From Heterobilharzia americana (lineage: Eukaryota; Platyhelminthes; Trematoda; Strigeidida; Schistosomatidae), in the NCBI GenBank assembly GCA_944470555.2, contig CALYCZ020000352.1, positions 62,001 to 126,000 of the forward strand: 64,000 nt of DNA, read 5' to 3'. The notes under the pieces are model-generated. The model was not told where the DNA came from and did no database searches. It was given only the letters and a program-made list of their open reading frames with translations. Position 1 is the first letter of the stretch. Every line of letters starts with the position of its first letter. This document shows positions 57,791 to 64,000 of the stretch, one piece after another. The position numbers were made by a program, and so were the translations under genes.

Positions 57791-59006
57791 CTGTATCACT
57801 ATGCTTTATAAATCAAGTAAACAAATCTAATATGGAATTAAACTCTACCACAGTACCCATGTTTTACACCTATATTGATCAACTATAGCATGGCTGATAA
57901 ATTTTATCTCTTTGAACTGTTAAGATCTTTTGACCACCATCCTATTTGAATCACAATTGAATACTTATCATACAGTTTAGATCTAATGTCTTGATCTGTA
58001 GAGTCAATATAATTTTACAAAAAGAGAACGAAACTCACTGATAATTTTAAACTATCATCATTGTCAATAACGAATAAACAGAAGTAAGAAGATGCAGACC
58101 ATCAATATGATCATCCTAAAGCTGAATAGTAAGTAGTACACACCCATCATCATTACCGAGATCGATAGCATATGAGATAATGAGTGTAACACAATAAAAG
58201 TTGTTAGACTAGAATCACAGTTTCACACAGTAATTATTATTTTCTATTTTAACCCATTCAACTAAACAAATGTATTCACTTATTCTTACTAATTAACCCA
58301 TCGATTTATTTCCTATATATATATACGAAATATTTTTCACCTCTAGATAAAAACATTTTACCAGGCTTTGTTAGACAACAGTCGGTGTAGTATCATAAAA
58401 TTACACTTCGAAAACTGTTTTTTTTTTTTGAAGAAGTAAGATTTAAGTATATGAAACACATTTTACTATTGATTTGTTCCACATATCAATATATTTTACT
58501 TAATCTGTACCCTACATAGTTTTCTCCTCCTTTAAGATGCTGAGATTTACTTTACAGTGTTAATATTAACAGTGATCCTGTAACATGCTAGAACATAGCA
58601 TTATACACGGCTTATTTTGTAACAAAGAAATAGACGTAATTCTTATGATCAATGCAAGAATCTCTGTCCATTCATCAAAAGTACACTAAAGCATTGTGAA
58701 ACAGAACAGTTAGGTTTAAACTAGAAAACTAGACATGGGTGACAAATCGTTGTCTGTAAGGTGACTCAGACCGTTTGGAAAGAGTTTTCAGATAGCAGCT
58801 GCTCGTATGAGCCTTGGCATGGCTGGCCGAACCTACGAAGATCGATTTATGAAGCTGAAACTCTTCTTTTATACTATCGTAGGTAGAGGAGAGACCTAAT
58901 CATGCTGTTAAGGATTCTAAGAAACGACTTTGGACTTGATCTATTTTCTCTTTTCTTTCTGACTAGGTCAGGACACCTCGGAAAACATATATATAACCTG
59001 TAACTA

Positions 59007-60602
59007 GTTCAGAAATATCTCCAGCAACCCAGCCACATAACTATCAGTGAACACAGATACTCCGATATAAGTACTGGAAACAGACGCAGAGACATCGACA
59101 GCGCATATGATCACACAAACCACTATTGCAGAAGGTTTGAAAGGAAACGTACCTGCTGATTGAAAGGAGGGCTCCCTTGTCAAACCACCAAAAGAGAGTG
59201 ATTCTGTCCTTCCAAGAACTGCCGAGAAACCATGCTCTATCGTTGTCCACTCCAAGCAAAATATAAGGCTTAATCATCCTGGAGAGACTAAAAGATGTGC
59301 TGGATTCGAAATTATGACTGGAACAGGCTGGCTGGCTGGTTTTAGGAAGAACAAATCATGTGCAGATCAAATTGCAACACTACGCATCATCATAAAACAG
59401 AGCATACAATGGCAGAATGGCAACTCTCTAACTCAATTTCACCCACTTTGTAAAGGCCTTCAACAGTGTCGACCGAGAAGTAATTTGGCAGCTGCTTACT
59501 TCATTTCAACACTATCAAATACCACAAACCTTTATCAACCTCATTCAACAAGTATATGAAGACACTACATGCCGAGTAATTCACAGTGAAAAGCATAGTG
59601 GTGCCTTCCAAATAAGACAGGGGACAGGAGTGAGACAAGGCTGCCACCTACTATCATCCATGATATTCCTGATTGTGGTTGACTGGATCATGCAGCAAAC
59701 TGTGACGAGCTGTGAGAAGATGGGGATATGCTGTTTCACCGATGAAAATACCACACAAGATTTGAATTTCGCCAACGATGATGATTTATGTATAATGTCA
59801 CACAAACTCGAAGATCTATGGGCAAAACCAACAAGTAGACAAAAGAGGCAGTGAAGACAGTGAAGACAGGACTTCAAATGAATGATGATGAAGATACCCA
59901 ACTGACAACAGCATCAACAACAAGCACCAAACCCCATTAATTGGAGAAACTTAAAGGAGGTAGTCTGTTTCACCTACCTAGGCAGCATCATTTCAACTAC
60001 AGGCGAACAGGCACAGGCACACATGAGAATGTGACAACCAGGATCGGAGAAGCAAGACAGGCTTTCCTACATTAATCTGAAATTGGTGTGGAGATCTGCA
60101 CCGCACTCAGCGCAAAGCGTGAACAACATCCACATTTTCAAAACTAATGTCAGTCAAGTAAGTCAGTGCTTACATTTGATGGTTGAGAGAGTTGGTGCCT
60201 TACGAGAAGCATTTCCAACAAACTACAGACATTCGTCAACAGCTGCCACCTATGCTCACTCGATACTAAAGATCAGATCAGAAGGCCAGAAAGAATAAGC
60301 AACAAGGAATTCTGAGAAGGAACCAACCAAGAACTTATCACCCATCAAATATGTAGAAGAAAGTGGATATGTATTGGAGTGGGCATACACTGAGAAGACC
60401 GATTTGAGACATCATGCACCAGGGCCTCCAGTGGAATCCAAAGAGGAAACGACGAGTTGGATGTCCGAGGTGAGGAAGTAACGAAAGCCTGTAAGCATTG
60501 GTGGAGCGAGGTTGAAAAGACTACAGAGGTGAAGTGAAATGGCGACGTGCTACTGAAGCCCTACGTTCCACTAGGAACGCAATGGACAAATAATTATAAT
60601 AA
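59007..60602 (+). mobile_element. 5'-truncated RTE with RT region (RTE-13, unit 2)
   Basis: Tandem copy of 54830-56425; all open frames have the same length and the same breaks. Confidence 0.85.
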
Positions 60603-61466
60603 TACCTAGCTGTATATACACTTCATGTAGGTATCACTTTCTTACCAGATGGTCATATTTCAGAATCAATAAAATGTTTTTCGCAGGGAATGAGACGAAA
60701 AAGAAGTGACAAGCGCTGATTACATTTGGGTCAGTATCGTCTACAATTATTGCAATCTAATTGGCTCGTATAAATGTCTCTGAATGCGGTATTGTGTAAA
60801 CTAGGCTTAAATCCATGAGGGTAAATCACTTCATTGAAGTGGCTAATGTATGCTAGTAAGTCTGGATCTTATACCTAGGGGAACCCTCCCATTACTTTTC
60901 AATATCTCACTTCATAATCAAAGTTCATAATACAACAATGTTCAGAACTTAGAATATATAATCATCCAATAAATTAGTAGGATTTGTCTGATGCCTAGAA
61001 TATTTCCATTCTCAAGAGATAAGAAACATTCCTTATTCATATATTTTAAGGACAATATGCGCAAATAAGGCTAAACTTAACAATGATGCAATGAGAATCT
61101 AACCGTTTGTTAAAGAATGAGACAATAATTACGGTAACAAAATTTTTAAGCTTTATCCAAATGTGTTGTATAGAACCTTCAAAAGTCTTTTCCATTGATA
61201 CAGTTATGAGTTGTTTTCTGACGATATAGCAAAAGTGTAACAAGGTTTACTGCCGTTTCATATAAATATTTTAATTCTGGTAGACTTATACGTAAACTTA
61301 CTTATATTTACTAATTATGCTTTTGCACATACAATGAAGATAAACAGGATTAACTAAGTGTTATTGCTTTTGTGTGACACCTTCGTTGATTGGACCGAAT
61401 CGATCAGTCTGTGTTGGCATATGGGCTTCTGTGAGAATGCCTCGATATTGCCTGTGTTTTAATTAT

Positions 61467-61720
61467 GTATAGTAATGATGGGTGTTGTAGAGGGTAACAC
61501 CCTGGCGTTTGAAGCGATCACTCCCGAGTCCGAGTCCCGGTGGGAACAACATCACTCACTGCGAAGCAGGTACATCCAGCTGACTAGTGAGTCCCAAATT
61601 AAGTGAAATACCCATCCTGGATTCCACTGCTACTCACTATCCATTACTACCATAGTTAAAACACAGGTAGTATCGAGGCATCAGCACAGGAGCCCATATG
61701 CCAATAGAGACCGATCAGTT
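61467..61720 (+). mobile_element. Sm-alpha-like SINE at the unit 2/stub junction
   Basis: Same as 57290-57545; it starts the partial third unit. Confidence 0.75.
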
Positions 61721-61963
61721 GGATCCAATCAACGATGGTGTAATACAAGCAATAACACTAAACCTATACTCGTTACACAAGAAGTTGCTATCGTGGTTCG
61801 GTGGTGTAGTGGATAACTCTGTGGTGTTTGGGGAGCTCTCTGCTGAGTCCGCGTCCCGGTGGGAACAACATCAGTGACTTGGAAGCAGGTACATGTAACT
61901 GATTAGTGAGTCCCGAATAGGGCGGAATACGCATCCTTGATTGCATTGCTAGCCACTGCCCAT
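61518..61963 (+). repeat. Tandem duplication, partial unit 3
   Basis: Follows unit 2 for ~446 bp (two SINEs and the spacer between them) and diverges just after TTGCTAGCCACT, at the end of the second SINE. Confidence 0.9.
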
Positions 61964-61970
61964 CATTACT
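61795..61970 (+). mobile_element. Sm-alpha-like SINE (type B), stub
   Basis: Copy of 57618-57790; the duplication ends within its 3' end. Confidence 0.75.
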
Positions 61971-62059
61971 ATGCGTTCAATTAAGTCTACAAGTTAGCAA
62001 GCAAAACATCTTTCTTGTTCACGTGGTTGCTACATTTAATCAGAGTGGCACATTACCAC

Positions 62060-62094
<35 letters not shown>

Positions 62095-63429
62095 GCTAAT
62101 CGAATAAGGGTTACAGCTCTGTTTGAAAGTGTATTGTGTATAAAAACTCTACTCGACTAGTTATAGTTGTAAAATACAAATCAGCTGATAATCACCGAAG
62201 TTAAGAGACTGAGTGATAATTTGATTAATTCAAGGATAGCTGAAAATGTGGTATGTATGCTTAAGTGGCAGTATATCTGGTTGCAACATTGAATGACATG
62301 GGTTTGGATGTCAGAGAAGATATCAGTTCCGTAGAGGTTGCAGATACACCTTTCTAACTGCCGCCAACAAGCTCAAAATGTAGGTCAATTAGGGCTTTCT
62401 GTCTATTGTGTTCACTCATCAAACGAGTGAATATACATGCCAAATCAGGATTTTTTGGATGAATTGAGAAGAGTTTCTATCAAGCTTTCTTGTTAATATG
62501 TTTTTATCTATAGTTTCATTTTACATTCACCTCTGGTTTGACCAAATTCTTAACCAATCTAGCTAAGTTATTTGTAGCGAAGTTGAAGAATAAATGGTAA
62601 ATTTAGCGAATGAGCTTGTGACCTTCACCAATAAGTTACTTCTACAAATGGACTTCCCAGTAAATCATTAGCAATGAACAATGAACATTTACCGCGTTCT
62701 AATTTTTTAATCGTGATTGTTTGAAAATTGGATCAATTGAAAGGCAGAAAGTTTGCCAATACGGTAAAAATATGACGATTCAAGTAGCACAGGAAAGCTT
62801 TTAATGATGACTTATTCAAGTGTTATGTTTATCACTAAAACAAATCTGTTCACGTTATCATATTGTCATTATTTCGTATGTATATCAATAAACACTATCT
62901 CCATTTAGTTCAAATTATCTTTGACATAAATCCTATTTATGAACCTTGACTTGATTTTGAAATGACTTACAAGGAACTTCTGTTGAAATGGAAAACATTA
63001 TGATATCCTTTGTGCAATGAATTACATATTGGAGAGAATTTGCTATTTGGAAGATGAAGATAGTGACTGGTCTTCTTGATAGTGTAGCCAGTGTTGATGA
63101 AATGACGATTGTTAAAAGGAAATAGAATACGAGGCTGAAGTTGATTTAATTTGTCTATAAACACACTCTTGTATAAATTGAACACTTTTATTCAATAGTC
63201 TGATGGAAATATATCTGTGTAGGTAATTTTCACATTTCTTATCCATTCTGTTATACTTTTAAATGGCTTTTTCTTCATGTATTAGTGTTCTTACTGGTTG
63301 TTCATCGTCATATACGCTTTGGCTGAGTTTAGTCACTATTGTTTAATAATAATAATCATAATAATAATAATAATTTTATTAGGAACAAAATATGCAAACT
63401 GCCTTCCAATAACTTATCACTATAAGTGA
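61971..63429. other. Unassigned sequence with two microsatellites
   Basis: (ATT)n at about 62060-62094 and (AAT)n at about 63346-63373. The open frame at 62967-63185 (minus, 72 codons) has no recognisable motif and I do not call it a gene. Confidence 0.5.
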
Positions 63430-63600
63430 TGATGATACGTTCGCCATGAAACTTGAAGGTCTTGGGTTTGATCCCTAGCATGGTAGTGGGTGCTCATAGC
63501 TGAAGAGTCCCCATGCTAGGACGAAACAGTTATGCTGTACTCCCAGATTTTCAATGGCTCCCCAGCTGATATCCGTCAAATTGAAATCTCTATTCATCTC
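63430..63600 (+). mobile_element. Type A SINE fragment with altered hammerhead
   Basis: tRNA-like head remnant (ACGTTCGCCATGAAACTTGA, GGTTTGATCCCTAGC), then CTGAAGAGTCCCCATGCTAG, GGACGAAACAGTTATGCTG. The CTGAAGA core and GAAA are fine, but stem III and the GTC cleavage triplet are gone (GTTATG). Tail ends in CTATTCATCTCAAAA like the 388-562 subfamily. Confidence 0.65.
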
Positions 63601-63841
63601 AAAAATATGTTATGATAAATAACAATCTTAACAAGGAGTTTACGAAATGTCTTCTTATACCCATCTGTATATATATGAGTTATACAGGCTTTTAGCCTAG
63701 CGTTACTAAACTATTATTGAGATTTAAAACTAGGCACACTTGTAGAGAATTGCTGCATAACAGAAATGAAGTTTTTGTTCGAATCATCAAGCTTATATAC
63801 AGGAAATGTCAAAACAAACTTTGCTATACATATTTAGCTTT

Positions 63842-63999
63842 ATACTGGGTAGTGATTGAAGGAGACAGGTGAAAATCTGGACCGCAGCCGGATTCGAACC
63901 AGCGACCACCGGGTTTCCGGCCTGATGGTCTACCAACTGAGCTACGATACCTGACTGCTGACCATATTTTTATTTCACCTTCAATCACCATCCAATATC
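63842..63999 (-). mobile_element. tRNA-tipped hairpin element (TH3)
   Basis: ~40-bp imperfect inverted repeats (GGGTAGTGATTGAAGGAGAC; complement of GGATGGTGATTGAAGGTGAA) enclose a minus-strand tRNA-like unit. It has D-arm TAGCTCAGTTGGTAGACC and T-arm GCTGGTTCGAATCCGGC (5-bp stem). The T-arm and D-arm are the best of the four loci. Acceptor ends do not pair as a normal tRNA; the long flanking repeat pairs instead. It may extend past the window edge. Confidence 0.7.
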
Positions 64000-64000
64000 C

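Larger units (their letters stand above)
57341..61517 (+). repeat. Tandem duplication, unit 2
   Basis: Second copy of the 4177-bp unit. Seen differences from unit 1 include a T-to-A change at about 61193 and one extra TA near 58320. Confidence 0.95.

Noticed and set aside
61795..61870. A functional tRNA gene at the GTAGTGGATAA/GTCCCGG boxes
   Set aside because: Repeated many times with SINE-type continuation and no pairing acceptor stem; tRNA-derived SINE instead.
53164..61963. CRISPR-like or satellite array
   Set aside because: Only two long units plus a stub; no short repeat-spacer pattern anywhere in the window.
62967..63185. 72-codon minus-strand frame as a host exon
   Set aside because: No recognisable domain and no supporting splice context that I could trust.
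63880..63960. A functional tRNA gene on the minus strand
   Set aside because: D- and T-arms look good, but the acceptor ends do not pair and the unit lies in family-specific inverted repeats also found around 13570.

Overview
This window looks like repeat-dense DNA from a parasitic flatworm, most probably a Schistosoma. I infer this from the combination of AT-rich sequence, SR2/RTE-type non-LTR retrotransposon remnants, Penelope-like element (PLE) remnants, and tRNA-headed SINEs that carry hammerhead-ribozyme motifs of the schistosome Sm-alpha kind. I found no intact host protein-coding gene. Every protein-like stretch I recognise is a broken transposable-element ORF, and most other open frames are short translations of repeats.

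Layout. 1-15275 and 16423-31805 are the two arms of a giant inverted duplication (arms at least 15.3 kb, spacer 1147 bp) that runs off the left edge of the window. Each arm holds, from outside in: a hammerhead SINE; a hammerhead-only foldback; RTE 3' fragments; a PLE-terminus repeat with a SINE in it; an RTE copy lacking its RT domain; further RTE and SINE pieces; and an RTE 5' fragment in which the central breakpoint lies. The arms differ by scattered substitutions, microsatellite length and one ~138-bp indel. 32.6-34.3 kb holds a tandem of hammerhead units and a U6 snRNA/SINE chimera. 35.5-38.6 kb has a duplicated ~195-bp segment, an RTE fragment and two pure poly(A) tracts of 132 and 142 nt. 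38.7-51.4 kb is a graveyard of PLE C-terminal (GIY-YIG) pieces and RTE 3' ends, with one RTE nested in a PLE and a hammerhead SINE inverted dimer inserted in a PLE terminus. 53.16-61.96 kb is a 4177-bp tandem duplication (two copies plus a stub) with boundaries in Sm-alpha-like SINEs; each copy carries a 5'-truncated RTE with its RT region. The last 2 kb is mostly unrecognised and ends in a tRNA-tipped hairpin element.

How the parts relate. RTE and PLE are the only plausible sources of reverse transcriptase here, and all copies in the window are dead. The SINEs have internal Pol III-like boxes and would depend on such an enzyme in trans. The recurring theme is inverted repetition at every scale: the 30-kb palindrome, 0.2-1.1-kb foldbacks, inverted SINE dimers, hammerhead modules flanked by inverted copies of their own tail, and tRNA-like units inside long hairpins. 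The strongest candidate for an active small RNA system is the set of hammerhead units with intact catalytic cores at 32.6-33.2 kb and 50.6-51.2 kb.
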